A stretch of 64,000 nt of DNA from Neorhizobium galegae (GTDB taxonomy: Bacteria > Pseudomonadota > Alphaproteobacteria > Rhizobiales > Rhizobiaceae). The DNA lies in the NCBI RefSeq assembly GCF_021391675.1, contig NZ_CP090095.1, positions 811,501-875,500 of the forward strand. Direction: 5' to 3'. Positions 8,057 through 16,878 of the stretch are shown here, piece after piece. The translations under genes were made by a program, and so were the position numbers. Each line of letters starts with the position of its first letter. Positions within the stretch are counted from its first letter, which is position 1. Under the pieces are notes generated by a model, which saw only the letters and a list, made by a program, of their open reading frames with translations, made no database searches and was not told the DNA's origin.

Positions 8057-9760
8057 ATGACCCTCAACGGATGGCTTCAGATCCTGCTTTTTTGCGGGAT
8101 CATCATCGCGCTCGTCAAACCGCTCGGCGGTTACATGACGCGTGTCTTTTCAGGCGAGCGCACTTTTCTGTCACCCGTCCTCGTTCCGATCGAACGGGGA
8201 CTGTATGCCATGGCCGGCACCAGCGAACGCGAAGACCAGCATTGGACCTCCTATGCCTTCTCGCTGCTGATGTTCAACCTGTTCGGCGTCCTCGTGCTTT
8301 ATGCGATGATGCGCCTGCAGGCCGGCTTGCCTTATAATCCGGCCGGCATGAGCGCCGTTCCGCCGGAGCTTTCCTTCAACACCGCCGTCAGTTTCGTCAG
8401 CAACACCAACTGGCAGAACTATGGCGGCGAAAGCACCATGTCCTATCTGACCCAGATGATGGGTCTTAACGTGCAGAACTTCCTGTCCGCCGCAACCGGC
8501 ATGGCAATCGCCGTCGGCCTGATCCGCGCCTTCTCGCGCGCTTCCGGCAAGGCGATTGGCAATTTCTGGGTCGATATGACCCGCGCCATATTCTACATCC
8601 TGCTGCCGATCTGCATCGTGCTGACGCTGGTCTACGTCTATCTCGGCGTGCCGCAGACGCTCGGACCCTATGTCGAGGCGACGACGCTGGAAGGCGCCAA
8701 GCAGACCATCGCGCTCGGCCCGGTCGCCTCGCAGCTGGCCATCAAGATGCTTGGCACCAATGGCGGCGGTTTCTTCAACGCCAACTCGGCGCATCCGTTC
8801 GAGAATCCCGACAACATCTCCAACATGATCCAGATGCTGTCGATCTTCGCGATCGGTGCGGCCTTCACCAACGTCTTCGGCCGTATGGTCGGCAACCAGC
8901 GCCAGGGCTGGGCGATCCTCGCCTCGATGGGCGTCCTGTTCGTCGTCGGTGTCGGCATCACCTACTGGGCGGAAGCAGCCGGCAACCCGCTGATGCATTC
9001 CTTGGGTCTTGCTGGCGGCAACATGGAAGGCAAGGAAGTCCGCTTCGGCATCGCCATGTCCTCGCTGTTTGCGGTCATCACCACGGCGGCCTCCTGCGGC
9101 GCGGTCAATGCCATGCACGGCTCGTTCACGGCGCTCGGCGGCCTGATCCCGCTCATCAACATGCAGCTCGGCGAAGTCATCGTCGGCGGCGTCGGCGCAG
9201 GCTTCTACGGCATCATCCTGTTCATCATCGTCGCAGTCTTCGTGGCCGGGCTTATGGTCGGTCGCACGCCGGAATATCTCGGCAAGAAGATCGAGGCGAA
9301 GGAAATGAAGATGGCTGTGCTTGCCATCCTCTGCCTGCCGCTTGCCATGCTGGTGTTCACCGCGATCGCCACGGTGCTGCCGTCCGCCGTCGCCTCGATC
9401 GGCACCGCTGGCCCGCACGGCTTCTCCGAAATCCTCTACGCCTATACGTCGGCTGCGGCCAACAACGGCTCGGCTTTCGGCGGCCTGGCGGGCAATACGC
9501 CCTGGTACAACGTGACGCTCGGCATCGGCATGCTGATGGGCCGCTTCCTGGTGATCATCCCGGCACTTGCAATTGCAGGCTCGCTGGTCGCCAAGAAGAC
9601 GGTTCCGGCCTCGGCAGGCACCTTCCCGACCGACGGCCCGCTCTTCGTCGGCCTGCTCGTCGGCACGATCCTGATCGTCGGCGGCCTCACCTTCATGCCC
9701 GCCTTAGCGCTCGGCCCCGTCGTCGAACACCTGGTCATGATCGCCGGCCAGACCTTCTGA
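8057..9760 (+). CDS. kdpA: K+-transporting ATPase subunit KdpA
   Basis: KdpA is the potassium-binding channel-like subunit of the high-affinity KdpFABC pump in the inner membrane. The 567-residue product has the usual length and about ten membrane segments. Filter-type motifs are visible: [15 protein letters not shown] (around residue 115) and [20 protein letters not shown] (around 230), followed by NNGSAFGGL near 470. It is followed after 21 nt by a 50-codon ORF containing a strong hairpin and then by kdpB. Expression is expected to depend on KdpD/KdpE encoded downstream. Confidence 0.96.
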   Translation: MTLNGWLQILLFCGIIIALVKPLGGYMTRVFSGERTFLSPVLVPIERGLYAMAGTSEREDQHWTSYAFSLLMFNLFGVLVLYAMMRLQAGLPYNPAGMSAVPPELSFNTAVSFVSNTNWQNYGGESTMSYLTQMMGLNVQNFLSAATGMAIAVGLIRAFSRASGKAIGNFWVDMTRAIFYILLPICIVLTLVYVYLGVPQTLGPYVEATTLEGAKQTIALGPVASQLAIKMLGTNGGGFFNANSAHPFENPDNISNMIQMLSIFAIGAAFTNVFGRMVGNQRQGWAILASMGVLFVVGVGITYWAEAAGNPLMHSLGLAGGNMEGKEVRFGIAMSSLFAVITTAASCGAVNAMHGSFTALGGLIPLINMQLGEVIVGGVGAGFYGIILFIIVAVFVAGLMVGRTPEYLGKKIEAKEMKMAVLAILCLPLAMLVFTAIATVLPSAVASIGTAGPHGFSEILYAYTSAAANNGSAFGGLAGNTPWYNVTLGIGMLMGRFLVIIPALAIAGSLVAKKTVPASAGTFPTDGPLFVGLLVGTILIVGGLTFMPALALGPVVEHLVMIAGQTF

Positions 9761-9781
9761 GGTACCGAGGGGAGCAATGCC

Positions 9782-9934
9782 ATGAGCATCCGCAAAGCCC
9801 TCCGCAGACAGTCCACCCTTGCCTCGCAAAAGCGAGGCAAGGGTGAGCAGAGCCCCTACGGATCCTATGCAATTTTTATCATGACGGCGGTCATTCTTGC
9901 CGTTGTCCTCGTGATCGAAGTCTTGCGCGGCTGA
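9782..9934 (+). CDS. Small membrane ORF between kdpA and kdpB (50 aa)
   Basis: An ATG at 9782 preceded by GAGGGGAG opens 50 codons. The first 30 residues are basic and polar (RKALRRQSTLASQKRGKGEQ) and the rest is one membrane helix (FIMTAVILAVVLVIEVL). Codons 12-21 coincide with a perfect 14-bp hairpin, so RNA structure and coding overlap here. It may be a real accessory peptide of the pump or a chance frame around a regulatory hairpin; the good ribosome site favours translation. Confidence 0.5.
   Translation: MSIRKALRRQSTLASQKRGKGEQSPYGSYAIFIMTAVILAVVLVIEVLRG
9814..9845. promoter_or_regulatory. Perfect 14-bp hairpin between kdpA and kdpB
   Basis: CACCCTTGCCTCGC (9814-9827) and GCGAGGCAAGGGTG (9832-9845) form a perfect inverted repeat with an AAAA loop. 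No T-run follows, so it is not a canonical terminator. It could protect the upstream kdpFA transcript from 3' exonuclease or tune KdpA to KdpB ratios. The effect is inferred. Confidence 0.6.
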
Positions 9935-9991
9935 TCGACCCTTCGTCGCCTCGATTGACAAGCCAACTCATTTTCAAAGCTGGAGTCTCTT

Positions 9992-12079
9992 ATGAGCCAG
10001 GCAAAATCCGCGAGCATCATGGATACTCGCATCCTCATTCCGGCCGCAGGCGATGCTTTCAAGAAGCTCAACCCGCGGACCCTTGCCCGGAACCCGGTCA
10101 TGTTCGTCGTGGCCACGGTCTCGGTCCTGACGACCGTCCTGTTCCTCCGCGACCTCGCGGCCGGCAACGGCAATCTCGGCTTCTCCTTCCAGATCAATCT
10201 CTGGCTCTGGTTCACCGTGCTGTTCGCCAACTTCGCCGAAGCGGTCGCCGAAGGCCGCGGCAAGGCGCAGGCGGATTCGCTGCGCAAGGCCCGCACCGAA
10301 ACCCAGGCCAAGCTGCTCTCGGGCAGCGACCGCACCCAGTACAAGATGGTCGCCGGTACGAGCCTGAAAGTCGGTGACGTCGTGCTCGTCGAACCGGGCG
10401 ACATCATTCCCTCCGATGGCGAAGTCATCGAGGGCGTCGCCTCGGTCAACGAAGCGGCGATCACCGGTGAATCCGCGCCTGTCATCCGCGAATCCGGCGG
10501 CGACCGCTCTGCCGTGACCGGCGGCACGCAGGTGCTCTCCGACTGGATCCGCGTCCGCATCACGGCTGCTGCCGGCTCGACTTTCCTCGACCGGATGATC
10601 TCGCTCGTCGAAGGCGCCGAGCGCCAGAAGACGCCGAACGAGATCGCGCTCAACATCCTGCTGGCCGGCATGACGCTGATCTTCGTGCTCGCCACGGCGA
10701 CGATCCCGAGCTTTGCGATCTATGCCGGCGGCTCGATCCCGATCATCGTTCTCGTTGCGCTGTTCGTGACGCTGATCCCGACCACGATCGGCGCGCTGCT
10801 GTCGGCGATCGGCATCGCCGGCATGGACCGTCTCGTCCGCTTCAACGTGCTCGCCATGTCCGGCCGCGCGGTGGAAGCTGCGGGTGACGTCGACACGCTG
10901 CTCCTCGACAAGACCGGCACGATCACGCTCGGCAATCGCCAGGCCACCTCGTTCCGCCCGGTCCGCGGCGTCTCCGAACAGGATCTCGCCGATGCGGCCC
11001 AGCTCGCTTCGCTTGCCGACGAAACGCCGGAAGGCCGCTCCATCGTCGTGCTCGCCAAGGAAAAGTACGCGATCCGCGGCCGCGACATGGCGAGCCTGAA
11101 GGCGACCTTCGTTCCCTTCACCGCCCAGACCCGCATGAGCGGCGTCGATCTCGAAGGCTCGCAGATCCGCAAGGGCGCGGTCGATGCGGTGCTCGCCTAT
11201 GTCGGCTCGGGGACGATGCCGGTCTCCGGCAACGCGGCAATCGCCGCCAGCCCGCAATCCGATATCGTGCGCGAGCTGCAGGCGATCGCCGACGAAATCG
11301 CCAAGGCCGGCGGTACGCCGCTTGCCGTTGCCCGTGACGGCAAGCTGCTCGGCGTCGTGCAGCTGAAGGATATCGTCAAGGGCGGCATCCGCGAGCGTTT
11401 TGCGGAACTGCGCCGCATGGGCATTCGCACCGTGATGATCACCGGCGACAACCCGATGACCGCGGCAGCGATTGCCGCCGAAGCCGGCGTCGACGACTTC
11501 CTGGCCCAGGCAACCCCGGAGAACAAGCTGACGCTGATCCGCGAGGAACAGGCCAAAGGCAAGCTCGTCGCCATGTGCGGCGACGGCACCAACGACGCCC
11601 CGGCGCTTGCTCAGGCCGATGTCGGCGTCGCCATGAACACCGGCACGGTCGCCGCCCGCGAGGCGGGCAACATGGTCGATCTCGACAGCGATCCGACCAA
11701 GCTCATCGAGATCGTCGAGATCGGCAAGCAACTGCTGATGACCCGCGGCGCGCTGACAACCTTCTCGATCGCCAACGACATCGCCAAGTATTTTGCCATC
11801 ATCCCGGCGATGTTCCTGACCTTCTATCCGCAGCTTGGCGTGCTCAACATCATGGGGCTCGCCACGCCGCAAAGCGCCATCCTGTCGGCGATCATCTTCA
11901 ACGCACTGATCATCATCGCATTGATCCCGCTGTCGCTGAAGGGCGTCAAATACCGCGCCATCGGCGCAGGCGCGCTGCTTTCCCGCAATCTGCTCGTCTA
12001 TGGTCTCGGCGGCATCCTCGTTCCCTTCATCGGCATCAAGGCGATCGACATGATCATCACCGCGATCGGTCTCGCTTAA
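9992..12079 (+). CDS. kdpB: K+-transporting P-type ATPase subunit KdpB
   Basis: The 695-residue catalytic subunit hydrolyses ATP to drive K+ uptake through KdpA. Visible motifs are the actuator TGES ([11 protein letters not shown]), the phosphorylated Asp in [12 protein letters not shown] (Asp about 306, matching the usual KdpB position), and the hinge [17 protein letters not shown]. Length is normal. A GGAG ribosome site precedes the ATG at 9992. The gene is in the canonical order after kdpA, apart from the 50-aa ORF between them, and kdpC follows after 68 nt. Confidence 0.97.
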   Translation: MSQAKSASIMDTRILIPAAGDAFKKLNPRTLARNPVMFVVATVSVLTTVLFLRDLAAGNGNLGFSFQINLWLWFTVLFANFAEAVAEGRGKAQADSLRKARTETQAKLLSGSDRTQYKMVAGTSLKVGDVVLVEPGDIIPSDGEVIEGVASVNEAAITGESAPVIRESGGDRSAVTGGTQVLSDWIRVRITAAAGSTFLDRMISLVEGAERQKTPNEIALNILLAGMTLIFVLATATIPSFAIYAGGSIPIIVLVALFVTLIPTTIGALLSAIGIAGMDRLVRFNVLAMSGRAVEAAGDVDTLLLDKTGTITLGNRQATSFRPVRGVSEQDLADAAQLASLADETPEGRSIVVLAKEKYAIRGRDMASLKATFVPFTAQTRMSGVDLEGSQIRKGAVDAVLAYVGSGTMPVSGNAAIAASPQSDIVRELQAIADEIAKAGGTPLAVARDGKLLGVVQLKDIVKGGIRERFAELRRMGIRTVMITGDNPMTAAAIAAEAGVDDFLAQATPENKLTLIREEQAKGKLVAMCGDGTNDAPALAQADVGVAMNTGTVAAREAGNMVDLDSDPTKLIEIVEIGKQLLMTRGALTTFSIANDIAKYFAIIPAMFLTFYPQLGVLNIMGLATPQSAILSAIIFNALIIIALIPLSLKGVKYRAIGAGALLSRNLLVYGLGGILVPFIGIKAIDMIITAIGLA

Positions 12080-12147
12080 ATTTCGCGCGTTTTCTTCACG
12101 CGAACCGGCCTCCACTTCGCTTGAAAACGCTTTTCGGAGAAATGACA

Positions 12148-12717
12148 ATGTTCAAGCAACTTCGTCCCGCGATCGTCATGATCGTCGCCACCACGGCCAT
12201 TACCGGCCTCATCTACCCCTTCGCCATGACCGGCATCGCCCAGGCCGTATTCCCCACCCAGGCGAACGGCAGCCTGATCGAGAAGGGCGGAACCGTTGTC
12301 GGCTCGGCCCTGATCGGCCAGGCATTCACCGGTGACCAGTATTTCCACGGTCGCCCGTCGGCTGCCGGCGACGGTTACAACGCCGCCTCGTCCTCCGGCT
12401 CCAACCTCGGCCCCACCAGCGCCAAGCTGATCGACCGGGTGAAGACGGACTACGAAGCCGCAAAGGCCACCAACCCGAGCGCGGACGTGCCGATCGACCT
12501 CGTCACCGCATCCGGCAGCGGCCTCGACCCGCATGTCTCGCCGGAAGCCGCATACTTCCAGGTACCGCGCGTCGCCAAGGCCCGCAACATGGACGAGGCA
12601 GCGGTCCGCGCGCTCGTTGAGGGCCACGTCGAAGGCCGTGAACTCGGGTTCCTCGGCGAACCTGTGGTCAACGTGCTGGCGTTGAATATGGCGCTTGATG
12701 CTCCTATGAGTCGGTGA
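12148..12717 (+). CDS. kdpC: K+-transporting ATPase subunit KdpC
   Basis: KdpC is the single-span periplasmic subunit of KdpFABC. The 189-residue product has an N-terminal membrane helix ([17 protein letters not shown]), then family motifs [27 protein letters not shown] and [13 protein letters not shown], and a C-terminal [13 protein letters not shown] 12148 is preferred over ATG 12142 because GGAG at 12136-12139 is then 8 nt away. A RIME-type repeat follows the gene and separates it from kdpD. Confidence 0.95.
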   Translation: MFKQLRPAIVMIVATTAITGLIYPFAMTGIAQAVFPTQANGSLIEKGGTVVGSALIGQAFTGDQYFHGRPSAAGDGYNAASSSGSNLGPTSAKLIDRVKTDYEAAKATNPSADVPIDLVTASGSGLDPHVSPEAAYFQVPRVAKARNMDEAAVRALVEGHVEGRELGFLGEPVVNVLALNMALDAPMSR

Positions 12718-12734
12718 AGTAGCGAGCTGCGTCG

Positions 12735-12862
12735 CCCCCTCATCCGACCCTTCGGGCCACCTTCTCCCCGCTGGGGAGAAGAAAGTTATGCTGCGACGTC
12801 TCCGGTCCTCCTCTCCCCTCGGGGAGAGGGTGGCCGAGCGAAGCGGAGGCTGGGTGAGGGGG
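12735..12862. repeat. RIME-like intergenic mosaic element
   Basis: This 128-bp element has complementary ends (CCCCCTCA at 12735, TGAGGGGG at 12855-12862) and two strong internal palindromes: CTTCTCCCC/GGGGAGAAG (12761-12781, 3-nt loop) and CTCTCCCC/GGGGAGAG (12811-12828, 2-nt loop). Size and twin palindromes match the roughly 130-bp RIME class of the Rhizobiaceae. It fills most of the kdpC-kdpD gap and, as RNA, would fold into a branched structure. Confidence 0.75.
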
Positions 12863-12893
12863 TGTCCCCCACCGACACGAAAGACCAAACCGC

Positions 12894-15599
12894 ATGCCCG
12901 ACGACAGTCGCGAGAGTGAGAACAGACCTTCGCCGGATGCGCTTCTGGAGCATGCCGAGCGTGAGGCGCGCGGGCGGCTGAAGATTTTCCTGGGTGCGGC
13001 CCCCGGCGTCGGCAAGACCTACGAGATGCTGATGTCCGGCCGCGCCCGCAGGGCGGACGGTCTCGACGTGGTGATCGGTGTGGTCGAAACCCACGGCCGC
13101 CAGGAAACCGAGGCCCTGGTCGAGGGCTTCGAGATCGTGCCGCGCAAGGCGATCGACTATCGCGGCCAGCAGCTCGATGAAATGGACCTCGACGCTATTC
13201 TCGCGCGCCGCCCGGCTCTGGTCCTGGTCGACGAACTCGCCCATACCAATGCCGCCGGCAGCCGCCATCCGAAGCGTTACATGGATGTGCAGGAAATCCT
13301 CTCGCAGGGTATCGACGTCTATTCGACGCTCAACATCCAGCATGTCGAGAGCCTGAACGACGTGGTGGCACAGATCACCCGTGTCCGGGTACGTGAGACG
13401 GTGCCGGACAGCATCATCGACCGGGCCGACGACGTCGAGATCATCGACATCACCCCCGACGACCTCATCAAGCGGCTGAACGACGGCAAGGTCTATGTGC
13501 CGACCACGGCGCGGCGTGCCATCGAGAACTACTTTTCCCCCGGCAATCTGACGGCGCTGCGCGAACTGGCGCTCCGCCGCACCGCCCAGCGGGTTGACGA
13601 GCAGCTTTTGAACCATATGCAGGCGCATGCCATTTCCGGCCCCTGGGCGGCCGGCGATCGGGTGCTCGTCTGCCTCGACCACGGCAGGAACGGTGCGAGC
13701 CTGGTGCGGTACGCGCGCCGCCAGGCCGATCGCCTGCGGGCGCCATGGGCTGCATTGCATCTCGAAACGCCGCAATCGGTCAATCTGCCCGAACAGGACA
13801 AGGACCGGCTGGCGGCCAACATGAGGCTGGCCGAACAGCTCGGCGGCGAGACCGTGACGCTGCCTGCGCTGCAGCCGTCGCGCGAGATCATCGCCTATGC
13901 CAACGCCAACAACTTCACCCATATCGTCGTCGGACGCCCGGCCAGACCGCGTTGGCGGCAGATCTTGCAGGGGTCGGTCACTTATGACCTGATCCGCTAT
14001 GCGGGTGATATCAGCGTCCATGTCATCTCCGGCGACTCCAAGGAAGGCGAACCGAAACGCGGCCTGAAGGCGGCGCAGCTGCCCAAGACCTTCCGTTTCA
14101 AGCCTTACGTCAAAAGTACGATCTTTGTGGCTCTTGCGATCATCGCCGGTGCTGCGCTCGACCAGACGCTCGACGTCCGCAACCTTGCCCTCGTTTTCCT
14201 GATGGCGGTGCTGGCGGCAGCGGTGCGCGGCGGGCTGGGACCTGGCCTGTTCGCCTCCGTGGCTGGCGCGCTCTCCTTCAATTTCTTTTTTCTCGAGCCG
14301 CGCTACACGTTTACGGTCCGGGACCCGGAAAGCCTGGTGGCGCTGTTCTTTTATCTTGGCGTCGCGGTCGTCGCTTCCAACCTGACGGCGGCCGTCCAGC
14401 GCCAGGCTGCTGCCGCCCGTCAAAGAGCCCGCACCACCGAAGACCTTTACCTCTTCTCGAAAAAGCTCGCCGGCACCGGCACGCTGGACGATGTGCTCTG
14501 GGCGACCGCCTTCCAGATCGCCTCGATGCTGAAGGTCCGGGTGGTCATCCTGCTACCGGAAAACGGCTCGATCGCCGTCAAGGCCGGTTACCCGCCGGAC
14601 GACACGCTGGTCGATGCCGATATCGCCGCCGCCAAATGGGCCTGGGAGCACAATCGCCCGGCCGGCCGCGCCGCCGATACGCTGCCGGGCGCAAAACGCC
14701 TCTACCTGCCGATGCGCACCGGCCGCGAGGCGGTCGGCGTCATCGGCCTCGACAACGACAAGCAGGGACCGCTGCTGACACCCGAACAGCAGCGGCTGTT
14801 CGATGCGCTGGCCGACCAGGCGGCGCTGGCGATCGAGCGCATCCAACTCGTCTCCGACGTCGACAAGGCCCAGCTCGCCGCCGAGACCGACCGCCTGCGC
14901 ACCGCGCTGCTGACTTCGATCTCGCACGACCTGAAGACGCCGCTCGCCGCGATCATGGGCTCCGCCGGCACGCTCAAGGATTTCGGCGCCGATATTCCCG
15001 AAGAGGCCCGCGCCGAACTGCTGACCAGCGTCGTCGACGAGTCGGAGCGGCTGAACCGCTTCATTTCCAACCTGCTCGACATGACCCGTATCGGCTCCGG
15101 CGCCATGGAGCCGAACTACGCCTTCCATTTCGCCGGCGATATCGTCGGCACGGCCTTGAGCCGGGCCGCGAAGATCGCCTCCGGGCACAGGCTCAGCGTC
15201 AACATTCCGGCCGACATGCCGATGCTCAAGGTCGATCCCGTCCTGTTCGAACAGGTCCTGTTCAACCTGATCGACAATGCCGCCAAGTATGCTCCCGACG
15301 AGACCGTCATCGACATTCGAGGCTGGCAGGACGGCGATTCAGTTCTTATCTCGGTGATGGATGAAGGACCGGGCATCCCGCGCGACGATCTGGAGCGCAT
15401 CTTCGACAGTTTCTACCGCGTTCGGAAAGGTGACCATGTGCGGGCCGGCACCGGGCTTGGCCTTTCCATATGCCGCGGCTTCATCGAGGCCATGGGCGGC
15501 ACGATCAGGGCTGCCAACCGCTCCGATCGTGCCGGTGCGATCTTTACGATCCGCATGCCGGTGCCGGCCGAAATGCCCATTCTGGGAGAACAGGAATGA
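12894..15599 (+). CDS. kdpD: Sensor histidine kinase KdpD
   Basis: KdpD senses potassium limitation and phosphorylates KdpE. The 901-residue protein has the full domain order: N-terminal KdpD domain with Walker A FLGAAPGVGKTYEML and Walker B LVLVDELAHTN (residues about 30-120), a Usp-like domain (about 250-365), four closely spaced membrane helices (DUF4118, about 400-500), a GAF-like region, HisKA with SISHDLKTPLAAIMG (phospho-His about 678), and an HATPase with NLIDNAAKYAP and GTGLGLSICRG. The stop overlaps the kdpE start (ATGA), indicating translational coupling. A RIME-like repeat lies just upstream. Confidence 0.97.
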   Translation: MPDDSRESENRPSPDALLEHAEREARGRLKIFLGAAPGVGKTYEMLMSGRARRADGLDVVIGVVETHGRQETEALVEGFEIVPRKAIDYRGQQLDEMDLDAILARRPALVLVDELAHTNAAGSRHPKRYMDVQEILSQGIDVYSTLNIQHVESLNDVVAQITRVRVRETVPDSIIDRADDVEIIDITPDDLIKRLNDGKVYVPTTARRAIENYFSPGNLTALRELALRRTAQRVDEQLLNHMQAHAISGPWAAGDRVLVCLDHGRNGASLVRYARRQADRLRAPWAALHLETPQSVNLPEQDKDRLAANMRLAEQLGGETVTLPALQPSREIIAYANANNFTHIVVGRPARPRWRQILQGSVTYDLIRYAGDISVHVISGDSKEGEPKRGLKAAQLPKTFRFKPYVKSTIFVALAIIAGAALDQTLDVRNLALVFLMAVLAAAVRGGLGPGLFASVAGALSFNFFFLEPRYTFTVRDPESLVALFFYLGVAVVASNLTAAVQRQAAAARQRARTTEDLYLFSKKLAGTGTLDDVLWATAFQIASMLKVRVVILLPENGSIAVKAGYPPDDTLVDADIAAAKWAWEHNRPAGRAADTLPGAKRLYLPMRTGREAVGVIGLDNDKQGPLLTPEQQRLFDALADQAALAIERIQLVSDVDKAQLAAETDRLRTALLTSISHDLKTPLAAIMGSAGTLKDFGADIPEEARAELLTSVVDESERLNRFISNLLDMTRIGSGAMEPNYAFHFAGDIVGTALSRAAKIASGHRLSVNIPADMPMLKVDPVLFEQVLFNLIDNAAKYAPDETVIDIRGWQDGDSVLISVMDEGPGIPRDDLERIFDSFYRVRKGDHVRAGTGLGLSICRGFIEAMGGTIRAANRSDRAGAIFTIRMPVPAEMPILGEQE

Positions 15600-16288
15600 C
15601 CAATACCGCGGTGCGCGTCCTGATCGTCGATGACGAGCCCCCGATCCGCAAGCTCTTGCGCGTCGGCCTCTCCACCCAGGGCTATGCCGTCAGCGAGGCG
15701 ATGAATGCCAAGGTCGCGATCGATCTCGTCAAGTCCGAGAAGCCGGACCTGATCATCCTCGATCTCGGCCTGCCGGATATGGCCGGCCACGATCTGCTCG
15801 CCAGATGGCGCGGCGAGGGGCTGGATCTGCCGATCGTCATCCTGTCGAGCCGCACCGATGAGGCGGGCATCGTCAAGGCGCTCGAACTCGGCGCCGACGA
15901 CTATGTGACGAAACCCTTCGGCATGAACGAACTCGTCGCCCGCATCCGCGTGGCGCTTCGCCACCGGCTCCAGACCCAGGGCGAAAAGCCGATCTTCCAG
16001 ACCGGCGAGCTTTCGGTCGACCTCGTCAAGCGCATCGTCAAGGTGGCGGACAAGGAGGTCAAGCTGTCGCCCAAGGAATACGATATCCTGCGTATCCTGG
16101 TGCAGCATGCGGGCAAGGTCCTCACCCATCGTTTCCTTCTCGAACACGTCTGGGACGGTTTGACCGACGTGCAGTACCTGCGGGTCTACGTGCGGCAACT
16201 TCGCCAGAAGATCGAAAAGGCGCCGGACCAGCCGCAATACATCCTGACCGAAACCGGCGTCGGTTATCGGCTGCAGGAAGGCCAATAG
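15596..16288 (+). CDS. kdpE: Response regulator KdpE
   Basis: A 230-residue OmpR/PhoB-type regulator that activates the kdp operon. The receiver domain has the acidic pair VDDEPPIRKLL, phosphorylation site Asp56 in IILDLGLPD, and the conserved Lys in YVTKPF near residue 106. The C-terminal winged helix shows KLSPKEYDILRILVQHAGKV and the wing sequence VRQLRQKIE. The ATG at 15596 overlaps the kdpD stop by 4 nt, which fixes the start although the frame is open further upstream. Confidence 0.96.
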   Translation: MTNTAVRVLIVDDEPPIRKLLRVGLSTQGYAVSEAMNAKVAIDLVKSEKPDLIILDLGLPDMAGHDLLARWRGEGLDLPIVILSSRTDEAGIVKALELGADDYVTKPFGMNELVARIRVALRHRLQTQGEKPIFQTGELSVDLVKRIVKVADKEVKLSPKEYDILRILVQHAGKVLTHRFLLEHVWDGLTDVQYLRVYVRQLRQKIEKAPDQPQYILTETGVGYRLQEGQ

Positions 16289-16316
16289 GCCAAGACCCGA
16301 TCAATGGACATGACCC

Positions 16317-16766
16317 ATGAAACTGCGTGACTACCTCCCGCCGGAGAACATCGTGCTCGATCTGGCGCCGCCGTCCAAGGCGATCCTGATCCGGCAACTC
16401 GCCGCGCTTGCCGCCGAACGGCTGGCTCTCGATCAGGGCGAAATCGTCCGGGTGCTGACCAACCGCGAAACTCTGGGTTCGACTGGGATCGGTGCCGGCA
16501 TCGCCATTCCGCATGCGAACGTGAAGGGCCTCGAGCGGAATTTCTGCCTTTTCGTGCGGCTGGCGAAGCCGGTCGATTTCGAGGCGGTGGACGACGAGCC
16601 GGTCGATCTCGTGTTCCTGCTCCTCAATCCGGAAAACCGTCCGGACCACCTGAACATCCTGTCCTGTATCGCGCGACGCGTGCGAGAGGAGGAGGTGGTT
16701 GCAGCCATTCGGCGAGCCAACGGCGTGCAGGACGTTCATTCGCAGCTTTGTCCAGCAAATCCATGA
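16317..16766 (+). CDS. PTS EIIA-type protein (PtsN-like) linked to kdpDE
   Basis: A 149-residue EIIA-Ntr-type domain (PF00359). The phosphorylatable histidine is His66 in GIGAGIAIPHANVK, and the family segments FVRLAKPVDFEAVDDEPVDLVFLLL and HLNILSCIARRV are present. Such proteins are phosphorylated by EI-Ntr/NPr and act as regulators rather than sugar carriers. In E. coli, EIIA-Ntr binds KdpD and stimulates it, so its location 28 nt after kdpE makes a role in potassium control likely. It is probably a paralogue of the chromosomal ptsN next to rpoN, which is not in this window. Confidence 0.85.
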   Translation: MKLRDYLPPENIVLDLAPPSKAILIRQLAALAAERLALDQGEIVRVLTNRETLGSTGIGAGIAIPHANVKGLERNFCLFVRLAKPVDFEAVDDEPVDLVFLLLNPENRPDHLNILSCIARRVREEEVVAAIRRANGVQDVHSQLCPANP

Positions 16767-16878
16767 TTAAAATACGGGTAAGATAATTTAGGCGAAAGTA
16801 AACGACTTCTTCCTAATGTATTTGACTGGCGGGTCGCAACTCCTGAGCCGTCCTGTTGCGTCGGTTTGGGAGAGAGAG

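Noticed and set aside
8171..9418. 415-codon minus-strand frame opposite kdpA
   Set aside because: It is antisense to kdpA, with a His/Asp/Gly repetitive product that reflects complementary codons.
9974..12148. Very long minus-strand frame (724 codons) opposite kdpB
   Set aside because: It is the antisense shadow of a clearly identified kdpB in GC-rich codons; the product is His/Arg/Asp-rich with no domain.
12735..12862. Intrinsic terminator of kdpC
   Set aside because: The palindromes lack T-runs and belong to a complete RIME-like element, so it was listed as a repeat.
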